Shown here piece by piece: positions 25,553 to 34,562 of a stretch of DNA of 64,000 nucleotides. The notes beneath the pieces were generated by a model. That model worked only from the letters and a program-made list of their open reading frames with translations. It was not told where the DNA came from and ran no database searches. A program made the position numbers and the translations under genes. This stretch comes from Schlegelella_A sp036272325 (GTDB lineage: Bacteria > Pseudomonadota > Gammaproteobacteria > Burkholderiales > Burkholderiaceae_C), in assembly GCA_036272325.1 (NCBI GenBank), contig DATAYY010000033.1, forward strand, positions 25,031 through 89,030. The letters run 5' to 3'. The number at the start of each line of letters is the position of its first letter. Within the stretch, counting starts at the first letter, position 1.

Positions 25553-27478
25553 TCAGGAGGCGAGCAGTCGCCCGACACGGTCGCGCAGCGCGTCGGGAGT
25601 GACGGCGGCGGCCGGCACCGGATCGCCGGCGACGAGACCGACCTGGCTGAAGAGGCCGCGCCGGAAAGGCTTCGTCATCGCATTGCCGTCGACGCGGGAG
25701 AAGAACGAGCCCCACAGGTTCTGCAGCGCGACCGGAACGACCGGCACCGGGTTGGTCGCGAGCAGGCGCATCACGCCGCCCTTGAACTCGGCGAGCTCGC
25801 CGTCGCGCGAGATCGCGCCTTCCGGGAAGATGCACAGCAGGTCGCCGCTGTCGAGCACTTCCTTGGCGCGCGCGAATGCCTGCTCGTAGGTCCGGGCGTC
25901 GGCCTTCTGGGGCGCGATCGGAATCGCCTTGGCGAGCTTGAAGAACCAGCCGAGCACGGGCGTGCGGAAGATCGCGTGGTCCATGATGAAGCGGATCGGC
26001 CGCGGGCTCGCCGCCATCAGCAGCACCGGATCGATGAAGCTGACGTGGTTCGAGACCAGGATCGCTGCGCCTTCGATCGGGATGTTCTCGTCGCCGCGGA
26101 CCTTGAAGCGATAGACGATTCGGGTGAGGATGAAGGCGACGAAGCGGATCAGGTACTCCGGCACAAGCATGAAGATGTAGAACGCGACCACCGCGTTCAG
26201 GATGCCGATCACCAGGAACACCTGCGGGATCGTCAGGCCGGCGCCGAGCAGGATGCCGACGATGATCGAGCTCGCGATCATGAACAGCGCATTCAGGATG
26301 TTGTTGGCGGCGATGATCCGCGCCCGGTGGCTCGGTGCCGAGCGCATCTGGATCAACGCGTACATCGGCACGCTGTAGAGGCCGGCGAAGAGCGAGAGCA
26401 GCGCGAGGTCGGCCATCACGCGCCAGTGCTGGTGCTCGGCGAGGAACGCCGCGAGCGTGTAGCCGGCCGATGGTGGCAGGCCGCGCGCTGCGAAGTAGAG
26501 GTCGACCGAGAACACGCTCATGCCGATCGCGCCGAGCGGCACCAGGCCGATCTCGACGTGGCGACGCGACAGCACTTCGCAGAGCAGCGAGCCGGTGCCG
26601 ATGCCGATCGAAAAGACGACCAGCAGCAGCGACGCGACCTGCTCGTCGCCGTGCAGAACCTCCTTGGCGAAGGCCGGGAACTGGGCGAGGAACGCGGCGC
26701 CGAAGAACCACATCCACGAAATGCCGAGCAGCGAGCGGAAGACGACCAGGTTGCCGTGCGCCAGTCTGAGGTTGCGCCACGTCTCGCTGACCGGATTCCA
26801 GTTGATGACGAGGCCCGGGTCGGTCGAGGGCGACGCCGGCACCGCTTGCGCCGTCAGCCGGCCGAGCACAGCGACCGCGACGCAGGTGATCGCGACGTCT
26901 CTCGCCCCAGTGCCGGGGATCGCGACGAGCAGCCCGCCGGCGAGGCTGCCGAGCAGGATCGCGACGAAGGTCCCCATCTCGACCATGCCATTGCCGCCGG
27001 TGAGTTCGCGCTCGTTCAGATGCTGTGGCAGGTACGCGAACTTGACCGGGCCGAACAGCGTCGAGTGCAGCCCCATCAGGAACACGCAGGCGAGCAGGAC
27101 GACGGGGTCGGCGTGAACGAATCCCCACGCGGCGAGCGCCATGATCGCGACTTCGAGCCATTTGACGAGGCGAATCAGGCGCGCCTTGTCGAACTTGTCG
27201 GCGAGCTGGCCGCTGGTCGCCGAGAAGAGCAGGAACGGCAGGATGAAGAGCGCGCCGATGACAAGACCTGCGAGCGAGGGCGGCAGCCAGCGCACCTGCA
27301 GCTGGTATGTGATCAGGACCGTGAACGCGAACTTGAACAGGTTGTCGTTGCCGGCGCCGAGGAACTGGGTCCAGAAGAACGGCGCGAAGCGGCGCTGCCC
27401 GAGCAGCGCGAACTGGTTCGGATGGCCATGCGCCCCGATGTCGGGACCGCGAATGGCAACGTCGGCGTGAGAGGTCAA
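25553..27478 (-). CDS. LplT-like MFS transporter fused to PlsC acyltransferase (Aas-like, no acyl-ACP synthetase domain)
   Basis: A 641-residue two-domain protein. Residues 20-430 are a twelve-helix MFS transporter of the lysophospholipid flippase type (SGQLADKFDKARLIRLVKW, GPVKFAYLPQHL). Residues 455-640 are a 1-acylglycerophosphate acyltransferase domain with NHVSFID (H478 and D483 form the HX4D motif) and FPEG at 551-554. E. coli splits this between LplT and Aas, and larger fusions add an acyl-ACP synthetase; that domain is absent here. It should import lysophospholipids and re-acylate them at the inner membrane. A separate LplT gene lies at 41067-42344. Confidence 0.9.
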   Translation of the reverse strand: MTSHADVAIRGPDIGAHGHPNQFALLGQRRFAPFFWTQFLGAGNDNLFKFAFTVLITYQLQVRWLPPSLAGLVIGALFILPFLLFSATSGQLADKFDKARLIRLVKWLEVAIMALAAWGFVHADPVVLLACVFLMGLHSTLFGPVKFAYLPQHLNERELTGGNGMVEMGTFVAILLGSLAGGLLVAIPGTGARDVAITCVAVAVLGRLTAQAVPASPSTDPGLVINWNPVSETWRNLRLAHGNLVVFRSLLGISWMWFFGAAFLAQFPAFAKEVLHGDEQVASLLLVVFSIGIGTGSLLCEVLSRRHVEIGLVPLGAIGMSVFSVDLYFAARGLPPSAGYTLAAFLAEHQHWRVMADLALLSLFAGLYSVPMYALIQMRSAPSHRARIIAANNILNALFMIASSIIVGILLGAGLTIPQVFLVIGILNAVVAFYIFMLVPEYLIRFVAFILTRIVYRFKVRGDENIPIEGAAILVSNHVSFIDPVLLMAASPRPIRFIMDHAIFRTPVLGWFFKLAKAIPIAPQKADARTYEQAFARAKEVLDSGDLLCIFPEGAISRDGELAEFKGGVMRLLATNPVPVVPVALQNLWGSFFSRVDGNAMTKPFRRGLFSQVGLVAGDPVPAAAVTPDALRDRVGRLLAS

Positions 27479-27626
27479 GAGGTGCTCCCGTCTCGTGAGG
27501 AGGCGTTGGTGCGCCGACCGGCAATCTAATGTATCGCCTGCGCGCTGCCGCCAGCACCCTCGAGCGCATGCGGCGCTACCGTTGTGGCACGATCGCCGCT
27601 CGATTCACTCGCACAACGGTCGCTCC

Positions 27627-29222
27627 ATGAACGCCTCGACGCAACGCGCGCCGATCCTTCGACCGCTCTCGCGGCTGTTCGCGTCGGCGTTTGCGCTCTG
27701 CATCGCTCTGGCGGGTTGCGGCGGCGGCAGCAGCAGCGCAGGCAGCGGGGCGGTGATCCCGGCACCGGGTGTCGACGGTCCGGCGTGGTGGCAGTACGGT
27801 CGCGATGCCCAGCATGCCGCCGACGCCGCAGTCGCGACCCAGGACCTGAACCGCATCTCCTGGTCGACGCCGCTCGACCTCGTTCCGCCTCGGCAGGCCG
27901 GCGGCGAGCTCCTCATCCATTACGGCTCACCTGTCATCACGTCGCACAACACGGTCGTGCTGCCGGTGAAGACAGGCCTCAACGGCGGCTTTCGCGTCGA
28001 GGCGCGCTCGGGCGGCAACGGCGGCCTGATCTGGTCGGCCGCCACCGACTACGTGCTGCCGGCGCACAACTGGGTGCCGAGCTACAACCTCGCGCTGACG
28101 ACCGCCAACCTCCTGTTCGTTCCCGGCGCCGGCGGCAAGCTATTCGTCAAGGACGACGCCGATTCCGCGACCGGCACGCTGCGCAGCGTCGTCTTCTACG
28201 GCGCCGCTGCCTACGGGGTTTCGCCGGCGGCGTTCGACGCGAGCGTCTTCGTCAACACGCCGATCACCGTCGACGCGCAGGGCAACGCCTTCTTCGGCTT
28301 CGTCGTCACTGGCGCGAACCCGGCCGCGCTCGCGAGCGGTATCGCGCGCGTCGATGCGAACGGCGTCGGCGCCTGGATCTCGGCCAGCGCCGCCGCCGGC
28401 GACAACACGATCGACAAGGTCCAGACGAACAGCGCGCCCACGCTGTCGCCCGACGGCAAGACGGTCTACGTCGTGGTCAACACGGCGCCCGTGGCCGGAG
28501 CGGTCCAGGCCGGCTACCTGCTCGCGCTCGACAGCACGACCTTGGCGCTGCAGTCGCGGGCGCTGCTCCTCGATCCGTCGACGAACACGCCCGCCCGCAT
28601 CAGCGACGATTCGACCGCGTCGCCGACGGTCGGCCCCGACGGCGACGTCTACTTTGGCGTCCTCGAGCGCACGTTCGGCGCCCACAACGCGCGCGGCTGG
28701 CTGCTGCACTTCACCGCGGCGCTGGCGCCTGCCGGCGCACCGGGCGGCTTCGGCTGGGACACGACGCCGTCGATCGTGCCGGCATCGATGGTGCCTTCGT
28801 ACGGCGGCGGCTCGATCTATCTGCTGATGACGAAGTACAACAACTACGACGGCGTCGGCAGCGGCGACGGCTCGAACCGGATCGCCGTGATCGACCCGCA
28901 CGCGACCCAGACCGATGCGATCTCCGGCCTGCCGATCATGCGCGAGGTGTCGACGATTCTCGGCCCGACCTTCGAGTCGGGCACCAGCGGCCCGGTGTTC
29001 GAGTGGTGCATCAACACCGCGGCGGTGGACCCAACGACGAAGTCGATCCTCGTCAACAGCGAGGACGGCTACCTCTATCGCTGGGACCTGGTCAACAATC
29101 GCTTCAGCCAGCGCATCCAGCTGACGAGCGGCGTCGGCGAGGCCTACACGCCGACCGCGATCGGCGCCGACGGCGCCGTCTACGCCGTCAACAACGCGGT
29201 GCTGTTCTCGGTCGCGAAGTAG
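27627..29222 (+). CDS. Exported lipoprotein with PQQ-like/outer-surface beta-propeller repeats
   Basis: A 531-residue protein. Its N-terminus has a lipoprotein signal with lipobox L28-A29-G30-C31 followed by a glycine/serine linker. The ATG at 27627 is chosen because upstream frame residues are not signal-like. The mature part shows repeats of the pattern SPxxSxDGxxYV and TVGPDGDVYFGVL typical of PQQ-like or WD-type propellers (residues 100-525). Anchored in the outer or inner membrane, it may bind a protein or sugar; no enzyme motif is visible. It is divergent from the MFS-acyltransferase gene across 148 bases and stands alone. Confidence 0.75.
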   Translation: MNASTQRAPILRPLSRLFASAFALCIALAGCGGGSSSAGSGAVIPAPGVDGPAWWQYGRDAQHAADAAVATQDLNRISWSTPLDLVPPRQAGGELLIHYGSPVITSHNTVVLPVKTGLNGGFRVEARSGGNGGLIWSAATDYVLPAHNWVPSYNLALTTANLLFVPGAGGKLFVKDDADSATGTLRSVVFYGAAAYGVSPAAFDASVFVNTPITVDAQGNAFFGFVVTGANPAALASGIARVDANGVGAWISASAAAGDNTIDKVQTNSAPTLSPDGKTVYVVVNTAPVAGAVQAGYLLALDSTTLALQSRALLLDPSTNTPARISDDSTASPTVGPDGDVYFGVLERTFGAHNARGWLLHFTAALAPAGAPGGFGWDTTPSIVPASMVPSYGGGSIYLLMTKYNNYDGVGSGDGSNRIAVIDPHATQTDAISGLPIMREVSTILGPTFESGTSGPVFEWCINTAAVDPTTKSILVNSEDGYLYRWDLVNNRFSQRIQLTSGVGEAYTPTAIGADGAVYAVNNAVLFSVAK

Positions 29223-29323
29223 CGGCCGCGGCCCGCAGCGACGCGGGCGGCCGTGGCGGTCGCGTCGCGGCAGCGTCCGCAGGCGGTGGCGCTCGCCGAT
29301 ACTTGGCTCTCGCGCAGCCGGCC

Positions 29324-30076
29324 ATGAGCACCACCCGGGATCTCGTCAACGCCTTGAAGACCGAGTTGCGCGCGGCCGGCATCACGTACGCCGACCTCGC
29401 CGACGCGCTCGGCATGTCGGAATCGAGTGTCAAGCGCGTCTTCGCCAAGGCCGACATGCCGCTATCGCGGATCGACGAGATGCTGCGGGTGCTGAAGATG
29501 GATTTCGCCGAGCTCGCGCGCAAGGTCGCCGACCAGCAGCCGCTGTCGCGCCAGCTGACGGTCGAGCAGGAAGCCGCGGTGGTCGCCGATCGCAAGCTCC
29601 TTTTGCTCGCGATCTGCTGCCTCAGCCAATGGACGTTCGAGGCGATGACGCGCGAGTACGCGTTCAGCGACGCCGAGTGCATCAAGTACTTGGCGCGGCT
29701 CGACCGCCTCGGCATCATCGAGCTGCGGCCGCTGAATCGCTATCGGCTGAAGGTCGCGAAGGGCTTTCGCTGGCTGCCGCACGGGCCGGTGATGACGTAC
29801 TTTCGCGACCACGTCGCGGCCGACTACCTGAGCGGCGGCTTCGACGGCGACGGCGAGCTGATCATGCTCGTCCACGGCGAGATCACGCCGACCCTGGCGG
29901 CGTCGTTCGTCGAGCGGCTGCAACGCGTCGGCCAGGACTTCGCGCAAGCGCATCTTGCCGAGCAGCGGCTGCCGGACGAGCAGCGAACCCCGTATACGCT
30001 CCTGGTCGGCATGCGCACCTGGCTGTTCGCCGCATTTCGCGACCTCAAGCGCGAGGCGCCTGCAGCGCCGCGCTGA
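29324..30076 (+). CDS. HTH (XRE-type) transcriptional regulator with large C-terminal domain
   Basis: A 250-residue protein. Residues 8-65 form a lambda-repressor/XRE-like helix-turn-helix (ITYADLADALGMSESSVKRVF). The remaining 185 residues contain a likely second winged-helix-like segment around 105-150 (SDAECIKYLARLDRLGIIEL) and no catalytic motif. It resembles a family of proteobacterial XRE regulators with no known ligand. The start at 29324 is the first ATG before the HTH. It converges with rlmJ (seven bases). Confidence 0.8.
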   Translation: MSTTRDLVNALKTELRAAGITYADLADALGMSESSVKRVFAKADMPLSRIDEMLRVLKMDFAELARKVADQQPLSRQLTVEQEAAVVADRKLLLLAICCLSQWTFEAMTREYAFSDAECIKYLARLDRLGIIELRPLNRYRLKVAKGFRWLPHGPVMTYFRDHVAADYLSGGFDGDGELIMLVHGEITPTLAASFVERLQRVGQDFAQAHLAEQRLPDEQRTPYTLLVGMRTWLFAAFRDLKREAPAAPR

Positions 30077-30083
30077 CGCCGGC

Positions 30084-30926
30084 TCAGCTCTCGGCGCGAT
30101 CGACCAGGTAGCTGGCGCCTGAATACCGGCCGAGGACATCGACCAGATAAGGCAGCAGTTTCACCAGCGTCGCATGCAGCGTGTGCGGCGGATTGAGGAC
30201 GAAGACGCCGCTGCCGGCGAGGCCAAAGCCCCGCTCGTCGGGCTCCTGGACCGTGAGGCGCGCGTGCAGCCAGCCCTTCGGTGCGAGCGCGGCGAGACGG
30301 CGCGGCAACTGTGCCGCTTCAAGCTTGCTCACCTGGGGATACCAGACGACATACAGGCCGTCGGCGAAGCGCGCGACCGCATCGCGCAGCGCCGCCACGA
30401 CCTTGGCGTAGTCGCCGGTCCCTTCGTAGCTCGGGTCGACGAGGACGGCGCCGCGCCGCGTCGGCGGCGGCAGCTGCGAACGCAGCCCCTCGAAGCCGTC
30501 GCCGTCGATCGCGGTCGCCTGGCGGTTGCCGGCGAGCGTCGCGCGCAGGATCTTCTGCTCGGTCGGGTGCAGCTCGAACGCGCGCAACTCGTCCTGCGCC
30601 CGCAGCAGCATCAGCGCCAGTGACGGCGAGCCCGGGTACTGGGCGAGCTTGCCGTCGGGGTTGAACTGGCGCACGAGATCGACATAGTCGGCGACGGGCG
30701 CCGGCAGATCGTCGCGTGTCCATAGCAGGCCGATGCCGCGCTCATGCTCGGCATTCTTGCTGGCGTAGCGGCCGAGCAGCGAGTAGCCGCCGGCACCGCC
30801 GTGGGTGTCGACGAAGCGATAGCCCTTGTCCTTGCCCGCGAGGTGGCGGAGCACGAGCATCAGGACGATGTGCTTGAGGACGTCGGCGTGGTTGCCGGCG
30901 TGAAACGCGTGTCGATAGGCGAGCAT
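30084..30926 (-). CDS. rlmJ: 23S rRNA (adenine2030-N6)-methyltransferase RlmJ
   Basis: A 280-residue protein starting with the characteristic MLAYRHAFHAGNHADVLKH, then DTHGGAGGYSL (S-adenosylmethionine site) near residue 40 and the catalytic motif IV as DPSYE near residue 164, where E. coli has DPPYE. C-terminal NPPHTLHATL near 248 also matches. It methylates A2030 of 23S rRNA. Its ATG overlaps the MOSC stop by one base as TGATG, so the three minus-strand genes 30084-32323 form one operon. Confidence 0.95.
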   Translation of the reverse strand: MLAYRHAFHAGNHADVLKHIVLMLVLRHLAGKDKGYRFVDTHGGAGGYSLLGRYASKNAEHERGIGLLWTRDDLPAPVADYVDLVRQFNPDGKLAQYPGSPSLALMLLRAQDELRAFELHPTEQKILRATLAGNRQATAIDGDGFEGLRSQLPPPTRRGAVLVDPSYEGTGDYAKVVAALRDAVARFADGLYVVWYPQVSKLEAAQLPRRLAALAPKGWLHARLTVQEPDERGFGLAGSGVFVLNPPHTLHATLVKLLPYLVDVLGRYSGASYLVDRAES

Positions 30927-31513
30927 CAGTGGGCCTTCTTGCCGGTGCGCGCGCGAAACAGCTCCCAGATGCCGACCTCGCGCGGCCCGGGCTCGATCTC
31001 GAAGACGTCACCGGCGGCGATCGTTCCCGGCTCGCGGACGCTCAGGTACCAGCCGCACCAGGCGCTCTCGGTCATCAGCTTGGCCGCGTGCCTGAAGCCC
31101 ATCGCGGCGTTGAACTTGAAGCAGGGCAGGCGCGGCGCGCCGACCGCCAGCGCGCAGCCGGCGAAGCGCAGCACATCGCCGACGAAGAGATCGGTCTCGA
31201 CGACGCCGGCCGTGGTGAGGTTCTCGCCGAGCGATCCGGGCGGCAGGGTCTCGCTCCATGGCGCGACGTCGGCCTGCGCGCGAACGGTCTGCCAGAACGC
31301 ATAGTGCTCGCTCGGGTAGGCGTAGACGGCACGGCTCGGGCCGCCGTGGACGCTGAGGTCGGCCTGCTCGTCGCCGACGATGGCGAGCGTTCGCACTGCC
31401 TGCGCGCCCTCGACTGGCCGCTTCGCGATCGCCGTCATCACGCGTTGACCCCGGATCGTCATTGCGCTCGCGCGCGCGATGTTGACGCTGAGGACACGCC
31501 CCGAGTTCGCCAT
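30926..31513 (-). CDS. MOSC-domain protein (YiiM-like)
   Basis: A 195-residue protein with the MOSC core: LSVHGGPSRAVYAYPSEHY near residue 53, PGSLGENLTTAGV near 92 and the conserved cysteine in APRLPCFKF near 130. MOSC domains bind sulfur-bound molybdenum cofactor; YiiM-like members are linked to reduction of N-hydroxylated compounds. The next gene upstream encodes a tungstate/molybdate-binding-like protein, supporting a metal-cofactor theme. It starts six bases after that gene's stop and overlaps rlmJ. Confidence 0.9.
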   Translation of the reverse strand: MANSGRVLSVNIARASAMTIRGQRVMTAIAKRPVEGAQAVRTLAIVGDEQADLSVHGGPSRAVYAYPSEHYAFWQTVRAQADVAPWSETLPPGSLGENLTTAGVVETDLFVGDVLRFAGCALAVGAPRLPCFKFNAAMGFRHAAKLMTESAWCGWYLSVREPGTIAAGDVFEIEPGPREVGIWELFRARTGKKAH

Positions 31514-31519
31514 CGGCTG

Positions 31520-32323
31520 TCAGCGCAGGTGATAGCCGCCGTGGCGGGCGACGACCGCGCGGCCGCGGCCGCCGGCGATCCAGGAGACGAAGATCTTGCC
31601 GGCCGGGTGGGTGATCCGAAACGAGCGCATCGCATGCACCGACTCGACCAGCAGCGGGTCGCTCTCGACGATGACGATCGACGGCGCGCCGCCGAGCGCC
31701 ATCCAGGCGCCGCGCTCGACGAGCGCGTACGCCCCGCGCGCGCGCACCTGCGCGGTGAAGCTGCGGCCGGGCTCGGCGGCGGCGTACCACGGCGCGACCG
31801 GCTCGATCCGCGTCACCCGCCAGAGTGCCTGCTCGGCGACATGGACGCCGGAGCCGTCGTCCGCCGACAGGAAGACGAGGCTCGCGGGATCGCTCGCCGC
31901 CTGGTCACGGATCCGCTCGAGCGCCTCGACGGCACTGTGTCCCGGTGGCGGCAGGCGCTTGCGGGGGCCGGGCGGCGGCGGCCCGACGACGATGAACTCG
32001 CCGGCGGCGATGGCGCGACGGTCGTGAACGAGGCCTTGCCGCTCGAGGTCTTCCTCGGGACCCGGTGCGTTGACGAGCGCAGCATCGGTCTCGCCGTTCC
32101 GGACCGCTTCGAGCACCGCGAGCGCCGGTCCCGGAACGAGCAGCACGGCGATGCCGGTGTCGGCGCCGAAGGCGTGCTGCAGTCGCCTTGCCAGGCCCGA
32201 TTCGTCGAGCGCGCGGTCGACCCCGAGGCGCAGCGGCCCGGCGCTGTCGGGCTTTTGCGCCAGGGCGCGCGCCGCGAGGGCCTGCATCGCCAGGCCGGCG
32301 ACGAACAGGCGGCGGCTCGGCAT
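31520..32323 (-). CDS. Tungstate-type (TupA-like) periplasmic binding protein
   Basis: A 267-residue exported protein with a signal peptide (residues 1-22, ending ARALAQ). The mature part follows the TupA pattern: a short first strand, DESGLARRLQHAFGADTGI near residue 41, LLVPGPALAVLEAVRNGETDAALVNAP near 60-87, and EFIVVGPPP near 108. TupA-type proteins bind tungstate or molybdate oxyanions. No TupB/TupC genes follow; instead a MOSC gene lies six bases downstream. The call is by pattern recall, and sulfate- or phosphonate-type binding proteins are alternatives. Confidence 0.7.
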   Translation of the reverse strand: MPSRRLFVAGLAMQALAARALAQKPDSAGPLRLGVDRALDESGLARRLQHAFGADTGIAVLLVPGPALAVLEAVRNGETDAALVNAPGPEEDLERQGLVHDRRAIAAGEFIVVGPPPPGPRKRLPPPGHSAVEALERIRDQAASDPASLVFLSADDGSGVHVAEQALWRVTRIEPVAPWYAAAEPGRSFTAQVRARGAYALVERGAWMALGGAPSIVIVESDPLLVESVHAMRSFRITHPAGKIFVSWIAGGRGRAVVARHGGYHLR

Positions 32324-32562
32324 GCGGACATTATTGCGGCGCCCCGGGGAGGACGGCCGGTCGGATCGGCCAGCCCTCGGCGGCTACACTGGCGGGAGCC
32401 GAGAACAAGCGCACGACTGCGCCGCGGAGACATCGATCCAAGAGGTCGCACAGCACCGGTTGCCGCCGCGGCAGACCGGGCCACATCGCCCCTTCGCCCC
32501 CATCGCGCGCCCCGCCGGCAGGATCGCCGATGGTCGGGAATTTCAATTGCCCTGAGCCTCTC

Positions 32563-34479
32563 ATGACCGCACTGCCGACGAACCGTTTCCACGCCCCCGG
32601 CGCCGCCGTCCGCGCGCCCGGCCACGTCCGCCACGCCAAGCTGATCGACTGGGTCGCCGAAATGGCGGCGCTCACCGAGGCGCGGGACGTCTGCTGGTGC
32701 GACGGCAGCGGCAGCGAGTACGACCGCCTCGCCGGGCAGCTCGTCGCCGCGGGTACCTTCATCCGCCTCGATCCGAAGCTGCGTCCGCGCAGCTATCTCG
32801 CCCGCAGCAGCGCGAGCGACGTCGCCCGCGTCGAGGACCGCACGTTCATCTGCTCCGAGCGCGAGGAGGATGCCGGTCCGACCAACAACTGGAAGGCGCC
32901 GGCCGAGATGCGCGCGCTGCTGCAGACCGGCCTCGCCGACGGCACCCCGCCGCTCTTTCGCGGCTGCATGCGCGGTCGCACGATGTACGTCGTGCCGTTC
33001 TCGATGGGCCCGCTCGGCAGCGAAATCGCGCACATCGGCGTCGAGCTGACCGACAGTCCCTACGTTGCGGTCAGCATGAAGATCATGACGCGCATGGGCC
33101 GCGCGGTGCTCGAGGTGCTCGGCACCGACGGCCACTTCGTGCCGTGCATGCATTCCGTCGGCGCGCCGCTCGCCCCGGGCGAGCAGGACGTGTCCTGGCC
33201 GTGCAACCCGACCAAGTACATCGTCCACTATCCGGAGACGCAGGAGATCTGGAGCTACGGCTCGGGCTACGGCGGCAATGCGCTGCTCGGCAAGAAGTGC
33301 TTCGCGCTGCGGATCGCGTCGACGATGGGGCGAGCGGCGGCGAACGCCGCCACGGGCCAGCCGGGCTGGCTCGCCGAGCACATGCTGGTCCTCGGCGTGA
33401 CGTCGCCGTCGGGTCGCAAGCACCACATCGCCGCCGCCTTCCCGAGCGCTTGCGGCAAGACCAACTTCGCGATGCTGATCCCGCCGCCGACGCTTTCGGG
33501 CTGGACCGTGACGACGATCGGCGATGACATCGCATGGATCAAGCCCGGCAAGGACGGGCGGCTGTTCGCGATCAATCCGGAGGCCGGCTATTTCGGCGTC
33601 GCTCCCGGGACCAACGAGAAGACCAATCCCAATTGCATGGCCAGCGTCGCCCACGACGCGATCTTCACCAACGTCGCTCTCACCGATGATTGCGACGTCT
33701 GGTGGGAGGGCATGACCACAGTGCCGCCGGCGCACCTGATCGACTGGCAGGGTCGCGACTGGACGCCGGAGCTGGCGCGCGAGACAGGCGTCAAGGCGGC
33801 GCACCCGAACGCACGCTTCACGGTCGCCGCGACCAACAATCCGGCGCTCGACCCGGCCTGGGATTCACCACAGGGCGTGCCGATCGACGCCTTCATCTTC
33901 GGTGGCCGTCGCTCAACCACGGTGCCGCTTGTCACCGAAGCGCGCGATTGGACTGAGGGCGTCTACATGGCGGCGACGATGGGCTCGGAGACGACCGCCG
34001 CTGCCGCCGGCGCCCAGGGAGTCGTCCGCCGCGACCCGTTCGCGATGCTGCCGTTCATGGGCTACAACATGAGCGAGTACTTCCAGCACTGGCTCGACCT
34101 CGGTGCCGTCCTGCAACGCTCCGGCGCGACGCTGCCCAAGATCTTCTGCGTCAACTGGTTCAGGAAGGGCCCCGACGGCAAGTTCGTCTGGCCGGGCTAC
34201 GGCGAGAACATGCGCGTGCTGCGCTGGATCGTCGAGCGCGTCGAGGGCCGCGCCGACGGCGCGCTCAACGCGTTCGGCCTGACACCGCGCTACGACGACC
34301 TCGACTGGTCGGGCCTCGACTTCGATCCGGCGCGTTATGCGCTCGTCAGCAGCGTCGACGTCGATGCGTGGCGGCGCGAGCTCGATCTGCACGACGAGCT
34401 GTTCCGCCAGCTTGCCCACGGCCTGCCGGCCGCGCTGCCCGAGGTGCGGCGTCGGCTCGCGGAACGCCTCGCGGGCTGA
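32563..34479 (+). CDS. pckG: GTP-dependent phosphoenolpyruvate carboxykinase
   Basis: A 638-residue protein of the GTP-type family, with the nucleotide P-loop FPSACGKTN containing C297 and K299, the mobile active-site lysine region NWKAPAEMR near residue 112, and IGDDIAWIKPG near 320. It interconverts oxaloacetate and phosphoenolpyruvate at the entry to gluconeogenesis, needed when growing on acids and aromatics. The ATG at 32563 gives the expected N-terminus; an in-frame ATG at 32530 is the alternative. The 239-base gap upstream is shared with the divergent binding-protein operon. Confidence 0.97.
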   Translation: MTALPTNRFHAPGAAVRAPGHVRHAKLIDWVAEMAALTEARDVCWCDGSGSEYDRLAGQLVAAGTFIRLDPKLRPRSYLARSSASDVARVEDRTFICSEREEDAGPTNNWKAPAEMRALLQTGLADGTPPLFRGCMRGRTMYVVPFSMGPLGSEIAHIGVELTDSPYVAVSMKIMTRMGRAVLEVLGTDGHFVPCMHSVGAPLAPGEQDVSWPCNPTKYIVHYPETQEIWSYGSGYGGNALLGKKCFALRIASTMGRAAANAATGQPGWLAEHMLVLGVTSPSGRKHHIAAAFPSACGKTNFAMLIPPPTLSGWTVTTIGDDIAWIKPGKDGRLFAINPEAGYFGVAPGTNEKTNPNCMASVAHDAIFTNVALTDDCDVWWEGMTTVPPAHLIDWQGRDWTPELARETGVKAAHPNARFTVAATNNPALDPAWDSPQGVPIDAFIFGGRRSTTVPLVTEARDWTEGVYMAATMGSETTAAAAGAQGVVRRDPFAMLPFMGYNMSEYFQHWLDLGAVLQRSGATLPKIFCVNWFRKGPDGKFVWPGYGENMRVLRWIVERVEGRADGALNAFGLTPRYDDLDWSGLDFDPARYALVSSVDVDAWRRELDLHDELFRQLAHGLPAALPEVRRRLAERLAG

Positions 34480-34562
34480 CGTCGCCGGCCGATGAGCTCG
34501 CGGCGAGCGCGCGCGCTGGCGCGGCGCGCCCGGGGCGCCCGCGAGAACACTACAGTCGCGCG

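Noticed and set aside
30430..30445. RlmJ motif DPSY as a loss of function
   Set aside because: Only one proline of DPPY is changed to serine; D, P and Y are kept and Ser is commonly tolerated in this motif.
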